From assembly GCA_029245955.1 (NCBI GenBank), contig JAQWOH010000051.1:1-64000 (forward strand): a stretch of DNA of 64,000 nt. The letters are read 5' to 3'. The translations under genes were made by a program, and so were the position numbers. The notes beneath the pieces were generated by a model. The model was given only the letters and a program-made list of their open reading frames with translations. It did no database searches and was not told where the DNA came from. Origin of the DNA: Fuerstiella sp. GTDB lineage: Bacteria > Planctomycetota > Planctomycetia > Planctomycetales > Planctomycetaceae. The number at the start of each line of letters is the position of its first letter. The stretch's first letter is position 1. Positions 1 to 8,897 of this stretch are shown here, in pieces.

Positions 1-360
1 TCCTTCGTTGACCGGATCCCCGTATGACAGTTTAAGGTCCATCTGGCTGTACAGGTTTGCTTCCTCCAGATACGGCAGGATCCTGGCATGAACCGACCAT
101 TCGCCTCCCGGAGTCCCGCTGGAAACACCGAGACCGTCGGAGACGAACGAAGGTGGAAAAACAGTAAACACATCCAGATAGTTGTGTAACGCCAGCCCGA
201 TCTGCTTGAGGTTATTCTTGCACTGAGTACGTCGAGCAGCCTCCCGGGCCTGCTGCACAGCTGGTAACAGCAGAGCAATCAGAATAGCGATAATCGCTAT
301 GACGACCAGCAGTTCAATAAGTGTAAACCCTGCCTTTTGATTACGTTGCGCGGATTTCAT
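1..360 (-). CDS. DUF1559 prepilin-like protein, 3' part outside window
   Basis: The first 120 residues of a gene that starts at 360 and runs off the left edge. Near the N-terminus is a type IV prepilin cleavage/methylation motif ([17 protein letters not shown]), followed by a hydrophobic helix and the [11 protein letters not shown] segment, then [13 protein letters not shown]. This is the hallmark start of the planctomycete DUF1559 pseudopilin-like family, which exists in many paralogues per genome. The protein is presumably processed by a prepilin peptidase and placed at the inner membrane or cell surface; its precise role is unknown. A purine-rich AAAGGGA lies upstream of the ATG. The gene diverges from hemP. 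Confidence 0.93.
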   Translation of the reverse strand, partial: MKSAQRNQKAGFTLIELLVVIAIIAILIALLLPAVQQAREAARRTQCKNNLKQIGLALHNYLDVFTVFPPSFVSDGLGVSSGTPGGEWSVHARILPYLEEANLYSQMDLKLSYGDPVNEG

Positions 361-479
361 TGCACGATCCCTTTCCTGAGGAATTCAGAGGTAAGCGCCC
401 CCTTCAGCATGAAGGCGGCCGACTCCGAGCGTGGCTGGCTGAGCAATGACGCAAACTGGCTGGCTTTGGCTGCGGCGAA

Positions 480-508
480 TTGACACTGAGATTCAATCTC
501 ACTATATT
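480..508 (+). promoter_or_regulatory. sigma70-like promoter of hemP-feoAB
   Basis: TTGACA at 480-485, a 17-base spacer and TATATT at 503-508, reading toward hemP, whose start is about 114 bases downstream. The -35 is a perfect consensus match and the -10 matches at 5 of 6. The spacer holds a perfect palindrome, so binding of a repressor there should block the polymerase. The transcription start has not been measured. Confidence 0.65.
487..501. promoter_or_regulatory. candidate Fur-family operator (7-1-7 palindrome)
   Basis: TGAGATTCAATCTCA is a perfect 7-1-7 inverted repeat with the layout of Fur-family operators (TGAxAATxATTxTCA). It lies between the -35 and -10 of the promoter upstream of hemP and feoAB, which are iron genes in bacteria generally. 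The symmetry and position are seen directly; that Fur is the regulator is inferred. Zur, PerR or another dimeric regulator remains possible. Confidence 0.55.
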
Positions 509-621
509 AGTGGCTCTGTCGGCAGGGTCAAGCCCCTGTCTTCGCCTATTTCTGATTTTCTAAATGCAGGAAGAGACGGCCAAACAACTGTCTCGATCCT
601 GACTCCCTGTGGGGCTAAGTC

Positions 622-801
622 GTGAATTCCGTCAGAGAAGACCCACTAGAGACCGATTCAGCTAAACACAAAGCAGATCAGCGTCCCAGTGAAATCAGTT
701 TTAAACAGCTTTCTCAGGGCAAAAAAGAAGTTGTGATCCAACACGATGGCAAGCTTTACCGCCTGAGACTGACTCGAAAGGGTGGTTTGATTTTAAACTA
801 G
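622..801 (+). CDS. hemP: HemP-family hemin uptake protein
   Basis: A 59-residue protein starting with GTG. The in-frame stop TAA at 616-618 lies just upstream and there is no other plausible start, so GTG 622 is the start. The C-terminal half has the HemP signature: an SQGKKEVVIQHDGKLYRLRL stretch ending in TRKGGLILN. HemP proteins are small cytoplasmic proteins linked to heme uptake, in some bacteria acting as regulators of heme-transport genes. The N-terminal 25 residues are charged and low in complexity, as usual. It lies first behind the iron-type promoter and upstream of feoA and feoB, which supports an iron-starvation role. Confidence 0.85.
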   Translation: MNSVREDPLETDSAKHKADQRPSEISFKQLSQGKKEVVIQHDGKLYRLRLTRKGGLILN

Positions 802-1135
802 TGCCGTGTCAGACATTCATTTAGTTCGCCTCTGACTCTGTCCAGGATTTGAGGGTTTTCGAAGGCATTGACAAAGACAACGACAGACAACTGCTCAAAT
901 AATCATTGCAAAGCACCAGTCCGTATTTCGCTGGTATGTGGATGCAACGATCGAATTCTGCTACGAACGACCTCGCCTGATGTGAACGACAAAGGCCCCC
1001 CGTTCAGGGAGTGCTTAAGACGTTCGGCACACTGCGAAATCGCCGCTGACCTGAAGGTTCGGCGTTTCCCTCTCCATTAAATGCCCATGGTTGGTTCCAT
1101 TGGCCAATTCATTCCCTTCCCTGCGTCGTCGTTCT
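802..1135. other. spacer between hemP and feoA, no gene seen
   Basis: 334 bases without a convincing gene. A TTGACA at 868-873 has no acceptable -10 at normal spacing. No second Fur-like palindrome was found, so feoAB may depend on the promoter ahead of hemP. Nothing else is recognisable. Confidence 0.5.
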
Positions 1136-1420
1136 ATGTCTCAGATAACACTATCCCACGCCGGCCCTGGCACCTTCCGCTGCATCGAGGTCACAGGAGA
1201 GGGAGAGCCGGTCGTCCGCCTAAAACGTATGGGAATCTGCAGTGGTCGCCAGATCTCGATCCTTCAGGCGGGCGATCCTATGATTCTGCGCGTCGTTGGA
1301 GCACGCATTGGATTATCGCGTGAGCTGGCTGCCACCGTCGTTGTGGACTGCCACAATGCGGACACTGATCCAGTCTCGGCCACGGCAGGTGTCCGGGGTG
1401 AAGGAGAAAGTCGTGACTGA
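1136..1420 (+). CDS. feoA: FeoA-family ferrous iron transport accessory protein
   Basis: 94 residues from the ATG at 1136. FeoA proteins are small SH3-like cytosolic proteins that assist FeoB, the ferrous iron permease. The visible FeoA pattern is an EVTGEGEPVVRLKRMGICSG segment followed by ISILQAGDPMILRVVGARIGLSRELA, matching the typical leucine/glycine-rich 'RLxxMGIxxGxxI...GDPxxxxVxGxxIxLRxxxA' layout. An in-frame start at 1091 exists, but its extra 15 residues do not look like FeoA. The stop codon overlaps the feoB start region (feoB begins at 1413), so the two are translationally coupled. Confidence 0.88.
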   Translation: MSQITLSHAGPGTFRCIEVTGEGEPVVRLKRMGICSGRQISILQAGDPMILRVVGARIGLSRELAATVVVDCHNADTDPVSATAGVRGEGESRD

Positions 1421-3545
1421 CTCCTGTCACGAATCAGACACGTCTGCACAGCCAAGTCAGCCTGCGAGCCCGGACGGTGCCGTGGTGGCATTGGTTGGAA
1501 ACCCAAACACCGGCAAGACGACGCTGTTCAATAAGCTGACCGGCCTGCGCGCCAAAACCGCCAACTTTCCGGGGATCACTGTCGACCTGAGAAGTGGACG
1601 AATAAAGCTACGTAGCAATTTCGTCGAGATGATCGACCTGCCTGGCCTCTACAGCCTGGAAGCAATGAGTCCCGAGGAGAAAGTTACGGTAAATGCTTTG
1701 GCAGGCAGTCGTGCACAGACACCGGTCCCGGACGTCGTTGTGCTTGTGCTGGATACCACCAATCTGGAACGGAATCTTGTCCTCGCCAGCGAGGTGCTCG
1801 ATCTTCGTCTGCCAACCATAGTGGCTCTGAATCAGATTGATGCAGCACGCGCTGCCGACATCAGAATCGACATTTCGAAACTCTCAGAAGAACTAAACTG
1901 CCAGGTGGTACCCGTGAGTGCTCGAACCGGCGAAGGCCTGGAGGCGCTTCGTGGGGTTGTTGACGACACACTTTTTGGCAAATTGCCTATCCTCAGTCAG
2001 AATCATCAGTCGTGCACCGTTGGTTGCACCGGCTGCACCTTTGCTGCCCGCTTCGACTGGGCCGAACGTGTCTCCGACGCGAACATTCAGGTGCCGCCGA
2101 CGCAGGGACGGCGGACGGATGCCATTGATCGAATACTGACCAAACCCATCATTGGTGTGGCCGCATTCCTGAGTGTCATGCTGGTCGTCTTCTACCTGAT
2201 CTTTTCGCTGGCCAGCGTTCCAATGGACATGGTCGACGGTGTATTCGGTGCCGTGGGTGCTTATGCAGAGCAGTTGGTTCCGGAAGAATCCGTGCAACCG
2301 GGTTTGTGGTTTGGCGCCGTTTTTGTCCTGTCTATGAGTTTGTTCGCAGCCGGCTATGCCGCTGCGGGAATTTCATGGAGTCGCAAGAGCAGTGTGGCTG
2401 CAATCGCGATTGCCATCACGGTATCGCTGCTGCCGGTGGATGATTTTCGCAGCCTGCTGGTTGACGGAATAATCGGTGGCGTCGGCGGAGTTATCATCTT
2501 TCTGCCGCAGATCTGTATTCTGTTCTTCTTTATCTCGTTGCTGGAGGACAGCGGCTATATGGCTCGAGCCGCTTTCGTGATGGAACGGCTGATGCAGTTT
2601 GTGGGCTTGCCCGGCAAGGCTTTCGTACCGATGCTGTCAGCTCATGCCTGTGCCATCCCCGGAATCATGGCAGCTCGAGTCATTGAAAACTGGCGCGATC
2701 GTCTGGTCACGATTCTGGTGTTACCGTTGCTGACATGTTCCGCTCGACTGCCAGTCTACACGATGATTGCTGCGCTGCTGTTCAGTGATTCGCCTTTCAA
2801 CGCTGCAATGGTTTTTGTTGGTGCGTACGTCCTGGGAATTGCAGCGGCATTGTTTTCTGCCTGGTGTCTTAAGAAAACAATTCTTCGAGGCAAGCCGGTT
2901 CCCCTGGTCATCGAACTGCCTGCTTATCGCGTTCCCAGCCTGAGAAACGCACTCGCTACAGTCATCGATCGGGGAACAGTGTTCGTTCGTCAGGCTGGCA
3001 CAGTGATACTGATGATTTCAGTAATTCTGTGGGCGCTGGCAACCTACCCCAAGCTGCCACCTGCCAATGTGGCGAATGTGATTTCCGGACAATCGACTGC
3101 CGACGAGGCTGTTGCGCAGGAAGCGCTGGCATATTCGTTTGCAGGACGAGCCGGCCGACTGGTCGAGCCGATCTTCCGTCCGCTCGGATTCGACTGGAAG
3201 ATCAATGTGGGTGTGCTGACATCTTTTGCGGCCAGAGAAGTAGTCGTGTCCACACTCGCCATTGTCTACGGCATCGGAGAAGATTCGGCCGAAGACGAGG
3301 CCACGCTTGTCGAGACGCTGCGCCGTCAGACCAGGCCCGACGGAAGTGCTGTGTTCACGAAGGCCACGGGCTTCAGCCTGCTGGTCTTTTTCGTGCTGGC
3401 GATGCAGTGCCTGCCGACTCAGGCCGTCACCAAACGCGAGACCGGCTCATGGAAATGGGCCGTTTTCCAGCTCGTCTATATGTCAGCGATGGCCTATGTG
3501 GCCGCATTGGTTACATTTCAGTCCTGCACAGCACTGGGATTCTGA
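1413..3545 (+). CDS. feoB: FeoB ferrous iron transporter
   Basis: 710 residues from GTG 1413, chosen because AAGGAG at 1401-1406 sits at good spacing and the start overlaps feoA by 8 bases; a longer frame from 1296 would read back through feoA. The cytosolic N-terminal G domain shows G1 GNPNTGKT (29-36), DLPG (75-78), NQID (140-143) and SAR (169-171). A C-x3-C-x2-C cluster (residues 201-208) precedes the membrane part, then come about eight hydrophobic segments with the FeoB 'Gate' elements, including a GGVGGVIIFLPQICILFFF stretch and MLSAHACAIPGIMAAR. It imports Fe(II) across the inner membrane, working with FeoA. Co-transcription with hemP is likely. Confidence 0.96.
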   Translation: MTDSCHESDTSAQPSQPASPDGAVVALVGNPNTGKTTLFNKLTGLRAKTANFPGITVDLRSGRIKLRSNFVEMIDLPGLYSLEAMSPEEKVTVNALAGSRAQTPVPDVVVLVLDTTNLERNLVLASEVLDLRLPTIVALNQIDAARAADIRIDISKLSEELNCQVVPVSARTGEGLEALRGVVDDTLFGKLPILSQNHQSCTVGCTGCTFAARFDWAERVSDANIQVPPTQGRRTDAIDRILTKPIIGVAAFLSVMLVVFYLIFSLASVPMDMVDGVFGAVGAYAEQLVPEESVQPGLWFGAVFVLSMSLFAAGYAAAGISWSRKSSVAAIAIAITVSLLPVDDFRSLLVDGIIGGVGGVIIFLPQICILFFFISLLEDSGYMARAAFVMERLMQFVGLPGKAFVPMLSAHACAIPGIMAARVIENWRDRLVTILVLPLLTCSARLPVYTMIAALLFSDSPFNAAMVFVGAYVLGIAAALFSAWCLKKTILRGKPVPLVIELPAYRVPSLRNALATVIDRGTVFVRQAGTVILMISVILWALATYPKLPPANVANVISGQSTADEAVAQEALAYSFAGRAGRLVEPIFRPLGFDWKINVGVLTSFAAREVVVSTLAIVYGIGEDSAEDEATLVETLRRQTRPDGSAVFTKATGFSLLVFFVLAMQCLPTQAVTKRETGSWKWAVFQLVYMSAMAYVAALVTFQSCTALGF

Positions 3546-3669
3546 CAAGAGCCGAATCCGCTCGAACGTGTCCGCAGCGTGCGTGTCCAGGTATGAAGCC
3601 GCAAACTCGCACAGCTCGAAGTGTGCAGACCAGTTCGAATCATTGCCCAAAACAGATAAACTCCCATAC

Positions 3670-5022
3670 ATGTCCAAAGACAACCCAAAGGCCCGAAAAA
3701 TTAAACCGCAGACGCTTCGTGGATTTCGTGATTTTTTGCCGGACCAGATGATGGCCCGTGAACAACTGATCGACACAGCTCGATCTGTGTATCGCAGCTA
3801 TGGATTCGCGCCAATCGACACGCCGGCACTGGAATACGCCGAGGTGCTGCTGGGGAAAGGTGGCGACGAATCAGACAAACAGGTCTTCCGGTTTACCGAT
3901 CAGGGAGATCGGGACGTGGCCATGAGGTTTGATCTGACCGTCCCTCTGGCACGATATTCAGCTCAACACATTCAGGATCTCGGGACTCCTTTTCGCAGAT
4001 ATCACATCGGGCCGGTCTGGCGAGGCGAACGACCGGCTCGTGGCCGATATCGCGAGTTTATGCAGTGCGACTTTGACACCATCGGCAGCGACAGCAATGC
4101 CGCCGACATCGAAACACTGTTGGTCATCAACGATCTGTTTGAACGAATCGGCATCGAGCGGTTCACCATGCGGGTCAACAACCGAATGGTCCTGAACGGA
4201 CTGCTGGAAAAAAACGGTCTGGAGGATCAGGCGTCCGGAATCCTTCGAGTGCTGGACAAACTGGACAAGATCGGTCGCGACAAAGTTGTGGACGAAATGG
4301 TCGATAAATTTGGTATCAGCAAAATACAGGCCGACGGTGTGCTCGACATGGCTCAACTGCAGGGCAGCCCACTGGACATCATGTCGTCACTGGAAACGAT
4401 GCTTCAGGGCAACGCAGTCGGTGAAGCCGGGCTGGCGAACCTGCGTGAACTCTTCCAGACCGTCAGCGATTGCGGTCTGCCCGAAGGGCGCGTGAACCTG
4501 GACGTGTCGATTGCCAGGGGCCTGGACTACTACACCGGCACGATCTACGAAACGTTTCTGGGTGACTTGCCGGGAATCGGCAGCGTGTGCTCCGGAGGTC
4601 GCTACGATAATCTGGCGGCGAAGTTCACTTCGCAGAAACTTCCCGGTGTCGGTGCCAGCCTGGGCCTCGACCGCATGCTGGCAGCGATGGAAGAGCTCGG
4701 CATGACAGAAACAGCGGCGACGCCGGCTCCGGTACTGGTCACAATGTTCGAACGAGACCGCGCCAGCAGCTACATCGGCGTAGCCCGTCGTCTGCGTGCC
4801 GAAGGAATCGGCGTTGAAGTTTTTCCTGAGGCAAAGGGGATCGGCAAGCAGATGAAATACGCGAACAGGAAGGGATTCAAAGTCGCCCTGATCGCCGGTG
4901 CTGACGAATTCGAGGCCGGAAACTGGCAGATCAAAGGCCTGACGGATGGCTCGCAACAGGAAGTCGCCGATAACGATGTTGTCGACGTCGTGAAATCTAT
5001 GGTGACGGCAGACAAACGTTAG
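3670..5022 (+). CDS. hisS: histidyl-tRNA synthetase
   Basis: 450 residues from ATG 3670; a longer open frame upstream is only feoB read in another frame. Class II aminoacyl-tRNA synthetase that charges tRNA-His. The N-terminus has the GFRDFLPDQ motif, followed by RYHIGPVWRGERPARGRYRE (motif 2), QCDFDTIG, and the histidine-binding signature RGLDYYTGTIYE (his-A type), then a Rossmann-like anticodon-binding domain in the last 100 residues. The length is normal for the family. It lies 124 bases after feoB, probably as an independent unit, and is followed at once by the oxidoreductase gene. Confidence 0.96.
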   Translation: MSKDNPKARKIKPQTLRGFRDFLPDQMMAREQLIDTARSVYRSYGFAPIDTPALEYAEVLLGKGGDESDKQVFRFTDQGDRDVAMRFDLTVPLARYSAQHIQDLGTPFRRYHIGPVWRGERPARGRYREFMQCDFDTIGSDSNAADIETLLVINDLFERIGIERFTMRVNNRMVLNGLLEKNGLEDQASGILRVLDKLDKIGRDKVVDEMVDKFGISKIQADGVLDMAQLQGSPLDIMSSLETMLQGNAVGEAGLANLRELFQTVSDCGLPEGRVNLDVSIARGLDYYTGTIYETFLGDLPGIGSVCSGGRYDNLAAKFTSQKLPGVGASLGLDRMLAAMEELGMTETAATPAPVLVTMFERDRASSYIGVARRLRAEGIGVEVFPEAKGIGKQMKYANRKGFKVALIAGADEFEAGNWQIKGLTDGSQQEVADNDVVDVVKSMVTADKR

Positions 5023-5037
5023 GAGGAAGCGACAGGC

Positions 5038-7227
5038 ATGAAGCGACCACGCAGCGGGGGCGGATGGAAGGCCATTGGATACAGCATGAAGCTGGCCAGC
5101 AGAGTTGGCTGGTGGAAAATGTGGAAGGCGATGCGATCGAAGAATGCCTGCAAGACCTGCGCGGTTGGCATGGGGGGGCAGCTTGGCGGAATGGTCAACG
5201 AAGGCGGCTATTTCCCGGAGGTCTGCAAGAAATCGTTCCAGGCAATGGCGTCCGACCTGCAGGGCGCCATTCCGTCATCGTTCTGGAAGCAGTACGACAT
5301 TCACAAACTGAAAGGCATGACGTCTCGGCAACTGGAGCACTGCGGCCGCATTGTCGACCCCGTGCTGCTGGAAAAGGGAGCTGCCAACTTCCGTTCGATC
5401 AACTGGGATGAGGCTCTGCAGCGAATGTCCGACGGCATGACGTCTGCCGGCCCCGAACGCAGTTTCTTCTACGCCAGCGGTCGATCCTCCAACGAAGCCG
5501 GCTTCCTGCTGCAGTTGATGTCGCGCATGTTCGGGACCAACTATGTCAACAACTGCAGCTACTATTGCCATCAGGCCAGCGGAGTGGGTCTGGGGTCCAG
5601 CATCGGCACTGGTGCGGGCACAGTTCGTCTGGACGATCTGGATCACACGGACCTGTATATTCTGATCGGTGCCAATCCGGCTTCGAATCATCCGCGCCTG
5701 ATGAAATCGCTGATGGAGATTCGACGCCGTGGCGGCAAGGTGATCGTTGTCAATCCGGTTAAGGAACTCGGATTGATGAACTTTCGAATTCCCAGCGACG
5801 TGAAGAGTCTGTTGTTCGGGTCGGAAATCGCCAGCAGCTACGTTCAACCGCACATCGGAGGTGATATCGCATGGCTGCTGGGAGTCGCGAAGGAAGTCCT
5901 TGACCGCGGCAAACAGAACCAGACATTCCTGGACAGGCATACCGAAGGATTTGACGAGTTCCGCCGATTGGCCGAAGCCACATCATGGGACGAAATCGTC
6001 GCGTGTAGCGGTGTGTCACGTGAACAGATTCAGCAGATTGCAGATCAATACATTTCTGCAGACAACGTGGTCATTGGCTGGTGCATGGGAATCACTCATC
6101 ACCTGCACGGGACAAACAGCGTACAGATGATCGCCAACGTAGCGTTGCTGCGAGGCATGGTGGGGCGCCGCAAAGCCGGGGTAATGCCGATTCGCGGACA
6201 CAGCAACGTGCAGGGCCTGGGCTCGGTCGGCGTGACTCCGACATTGAAGACGGCGCTGCTGCAGAAGCTGGAGGCACGACTGGGAATCGAAGTGCCCACG
6301 AGTCCAGGCTATGACACCATGGCCTGCATGAATGCGGCTCATCGTGGAGAAATGGATTTTGCTCTGTGCCTGGGCGGCAATCTGTACGGCAGCAATCCGG
6401 ATCTGAAGTACGCTGAAGAATGCATGAGTCGCCTGAAGACCGTGGCCTACATGTCGACCACGTTGAATACCGGACACGCTTGGGGCGGAGGCGAGGAGAC
6501 TCTGATTCTGCCTGTGCTGCCGCGTGATGAGGAGTCGCAACCGACAACTCAGGAATCCATGTTCAGCTACGTACGACTGAGCGAAGGTGGTGCCCCGCGA
6601 TTCGACGGGCCACGCAGTGAGGTATCCGTTCTGTCGGATGTCGCTCAACGTGTCTTTGGTCCCGACTGCGGCATCGACTTTGAACGCCTGAAGAGCCATG
6701 CAGCATTGCAGGAACTCATCGGTGAACTGGTACCGGGCTACGAAGGCATGTCGGGCATCAGGGATCATCAACAGGAATTCTACGTTTCGGGACGGGCGAT
6801 TGAAGACTACAGGTTTCCCACAGAAAACGGCAGAGCCAGGTTTCACTCGCCACCTTTGCCGCAACGAGAATTCGCGCAGGACGAATTCCGACTGATGACC
6901 GTACGATCAGAGGGGCAGTTCAACAGTGTTGTCTTTGAAGAAGAAGACCTGTATCGCGGTCAGGAACGGCGCGACATCGTCCTCATGAATGCCGATGATA
7001 TCCGACAACTGGGGCTGAAAGAGAATCAGCGTATCCGTGTGAAGAGCGAGGTCGGTGAACTGCGAATGCTGCTGGTTCGTGAATATGAAGTTCGAGCCGG
7101 CAGCGTGCTGATGTACTATCCGGAAGCCAACATGCTGGTGCCAAATACCGTCGACCCGCTTTCCAGAACACCGGGATTCAAGAGCACAAAAGTCACCATT
7201 CGTGCGGAACAGGCGGGTGTTTCATGA
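5038..7227 (+). CDS. FdhF/YdeP-family molybdopterin oxidoreductase
   Basis: 729 residues. AGGAGG overlapping the hisS stop gives a strong ribosome site 11 bases ahead of the ATG. The protein belongs to the bis-MGD molybdenum enzyme superfamily (formate dehydrogenase alpha-like). Cys38-x2-Cys41 and Cys63 are candidate Fe-S ligands. The segment NNCSYYCHQASGVGL (about 177-191) matches the family's CSNxCHxxSGxxL region, and LYILIGANPASNHPR and GHSNVQG are cofactor-binding elements. The C-terminal 110 residues form the dinucleotide-binding domain. There is no Tat signal, so the enzyme is cytoplasmic. The substrate is unknown; YdeP-type proteins are linked to acid or formate metabolism in other bacteria. 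The stop overlaps mobB. Confidence 0.9.
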   Translation: MKRPRSGGGWKAIGYSMKLASRVGWWKMWKAMRSKNACKTCAVGMGGQLGGMVNEGGYFPEVCKKSFQAMASDLQGAIPSSFWKQYDIHKLKGMTSRQLEHCGRIVDPVLLEKGAANFRSINWDEALQRMSDGMTSAGPERSFFYASGRSSNEAGFLLQLMSRMFGTNYVNNCSYYCHQASGVGLGSSIGTGAGTVRLDDLDHTDLYILIGANPASNHPRLMKSLMEIRRRGGKVIVVNPVKELGLMNFRIPSDVKSLLFGSEIASSYVQPHIGGDIAWLLGVAKEVLDRGKQNQTFLDRHTEGFDEFRRLAEATSWDEIVACSGVSREQIQQIADQYISADNVVIGWCMGITHHLHGTNSVQMIANVALLRGMVGRRKAGVMPIRGHSNVQGLGSVGVTPTLKTALLQKLEARLGIEVPTSPGYDTMACMNAAHRGEMDFALCLGGNLYGSNPDLKYAEECMSRLKTVAYMSTTLNTGHAWGGGEETLILPVLPRDEESQPTTQESMFSYVRLSEGGAPRFDGPRSEVSVLSDVAQRVFGPDCGIDFERLKSHAALQELIGELVPGYEGMSGIRDHQQEFYVSGRAIEDYRFPTENGRARFHSPPLPQREFAQDEFRLMTVRSEGQFNSVVFEEEDLYRGQERRDIVLMNADDIRQLGLKENQRIRVKSEVGELRMLLVREYEVRAGSVLMYYPEANMLVPNTVDPLSRTPGFKSTKVTIRAEQAGVS

Positions 7228-7775
7228 CAGACACCGATGGCCGGCTGCGTCTTGCCGTACCACGGACGATTCGACAGGTGCCGCGAATTCACATCGTGGG
7301 TCGCAAGAATTCCGGCAAGACAACGTTAGTTTGTGACCTGGTCCGTGAACTGACTCGCCAGGGACACAAAGTGGCCACAATTAAACACACTCACCACCAC
7401 CACGAACTCGACACGCCCGGCAAGGACTCACACAAGCATCGGAAGTCCGGCGCCGCTGGTGTCGGAATTCTGTCCTCACAGATGACAGCGGCATTCGTCC
7501 CCGGGCCGCGGGATGAAGACGAAAAACTGCGTTACGATCGCTTTAACGTCATGTTCAACGACTGCGACCTGATGCTGGTGGAAGGCGACCTGAGTACGTC
7601 GGCCAGAAAAGTGGAAGTGTGGCGGAACGCAGTAAGCGATGCTCCGTACGCAACTTCGGAACGAAGTATTGCTGTGGTCGTTACGGACGATCCGCTGGAG
7701 TCGGCGACAGAGGTCTGGCCACGGGCTGATATCGCAGAGTTGGCTCGCCGCGTACTTGCCCTGTCACAGAGTTAG
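7224..7775 (+). CDS. mobB: molybdopterin-guanine dinucleotide biosynthesis protein B
   Basis: 183 residues, start ATG overlapping the stop of the oxidoreductase (ATGA). P-loop GRKNSGKTT (26-34), then KHTHHHHELDTPGKDSHKH, the MobB signature, and LMLVEGDL for the Walker B region. MobB binds GTP and assists MobA in forming or delivering the MGD form of molybdenum cofactor. Its tight coupling to a bis-MGD enzyme suggests dedicated cofactor supply for that enzyme. No mobA lies in the window. Confidence 0.9.
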   Translation: MTDTDGRLRLAVPRTIRQVPRIHIVGRKNSGKTTLVCDLVRELTRQGHKVATIKHTHHHHELDTPGKDSHKHRKSGAAGVGILSSQMTAAFVPGPRDEDEKLRYDRFNVMFNDCDLMLVEGDLSTSARKVEVWRNAVSDAPYATSERSIAVVVTDDPLESATEVWPRADIAELARRVLALSQS

Positions 7776-7982
7776 ACCGGGCGGCCCGCTACAGGATTCA
7801 CTCAGTTCGCCCGAATGCTCCCCGGCTGACTGCCAGATTCATGAAAGTCGATGTGCGAGTGCGTAAAGTTGCGTCTCAGACGACTTTGCCCAAATCATTC
7901 TGAAGGCCCCGGAAACGAGCATGGCCCGGTCCTTGATGCCCCGGGGGCTGATGTTCAGGCCGGAGCCCGGCGCAAGAAAACA

Positions 7983-8016
7983 GCTTCAAAGACGAACGTA
8001 CTTTGAAGCCGTTTTT
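7983..8016. terminator. bidirectional intrinsic terminator
   Basis: Perfect 9-bp stem GCTTCAAAG (7983-7991) / CTTTGAAGC (8001-8009) with a 9-base loop, followed by T5 (8012-8016) on the plus strand and by an interrupted T tract on the minus strand. It sits between mobB (plus) and the ferredoxin gene (minus) and can end both. The 207 bases between mobB and this hairpin hold no recognisable gene. Confidence 0.8.
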
Positions 8017-8036
8017 GTCAGATATCTATGGACGAC

Positions 8037-8339
8037 TCATGAGGCGGACGGACACTGCCCGTCGGTTTCTGCCATAGAAGTCTTCTGCTCTGTAATGACA
8101 GGCCACTGAGAGGCCATTTCCGCATTCAGTTCGGTGTAGCCGGCCCACTGCTCAGGAACGTTGTCTTCATGGAAGATCGCTTCTACCGGGCATTCCGGTA
8201 CGCATGCTTCGCAGTCGATGCACTCTTCGGGATGAATCACCAGAATGGCTTCGCCTTCATAAAAACACTCGACCGGACACACAACAACGCAGTCTGTGTA
8301 CTTACAGTTGAAGCATGGTTCAGCCACGATGTGAGTCAT
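8037..8339 (-). CDS. 7Fe/8Fe-type ferredoxin
   Basis: 100 residues from ATG 8339. Small soluble electron carrier with two Fe-S clusters: [14 protein letters not shown] near the N-terminus and [12 protein letters not shown] near residues 40-51. The first cluster has an extra spacing (C9, C12, C17, C21), as in Azotobacter FdI-type proteins that carry a [3Fe-4S] and a [4Fe-4S] cluster; the second is a standard CxxCxxCxxxCP. An AAGG ribosome site precedes the start. It faces the molybdenum enzyme across a shared terminator, so it might serve that enzyme, but this is only positional inference. An extended upstream start at 8387 is not supported. Confidence 0.93.
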   Translation of the reverse strand: MTHIVAEPCFNCKYTDCVVVCPVECFYEGEAILVIHPEECIDCEACVPECPVEAIFHEDNVPEQWAGYTELNAEMASQWPVITEQKTSMAETDGQCPSAS

Positions 8340-8897
8340 TTCTCTACCTTTCCGAGGGATTATCAGTTCTGTCGTCGACGTTGGCACGTCATCAGACGGT
8401 ACCAGTCCTGGTCTAAACCCGTGTTGTCGCAGAAAACGACCAGCGGGAACGTATCAGTACAAATGTGAACGGTGCAAGTTGCACCTGCAGCGCCCGTGGC
8501 GTTTTACGTCATTGATGTCGACAATTTCCATCTCATTTTCCTCCCCAAAACGGCCTGGAGCGAATTGAGACGGAGTCTCGATACATCTGGGGCGAGGAAG
8601 CGGCGACAAAGTCCTGTTCGACGTACAAAGGGTGGGGAAAGTTTAAGGCTAAACCGTCCTTTCGGGGCCCAAAATGCGGGCTGAAGTAAGGAAATGTTGC
8701 TCCCAAGCGGTCCCTGAGACACAATACAGGTCTGCTCAGTAATGCTGAGGCTCATTGGCGACTTTTGCCAGAATTGGGGCAGCGTTATCTCATAATTTGC
8801 ATCTTTCAGCGTATGAAAGGACAGCCGCCATCGTGGCGGGACAAGCAGCGACGGTCGTAATGATCGTCGTGATTCGCGGAAAATCGGATCCGTACTG
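8340..8897. other. intergenic region, no gene seen
   Basis: 558 bases between the divergent ferredoxin and sigma-factor genes. Long open frames exist on the minus strand but have arginine/serine-rich, low-complexity translations without domain features, so they are not called. It presumably holds the promoters of both genes; no clear -35/-10 pair could be named. Confidence 0.5.

Noticed and set aside
868-900. TTGACA in the hemP-feoA spacer as a feoAB promoter
   Set aside because: No acceptable -10 at 16-18 bases; the nearest AT-rich stretch is too far away.
3262-3669. Extended hisS start overlapping feoB
   Set aside because: The added 136 residues are feoB in another frame; MSKDNP at 3670 begins the conserved enzyme.
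7990-8040. Similarity between translations near 8010-8040 and 41010-41050 (both contain RYxWTTH)
   Set aside because: Only about 30 bases of partial identity, one copy over a terminator; not enough to call a shared repeat or transposase remnant.
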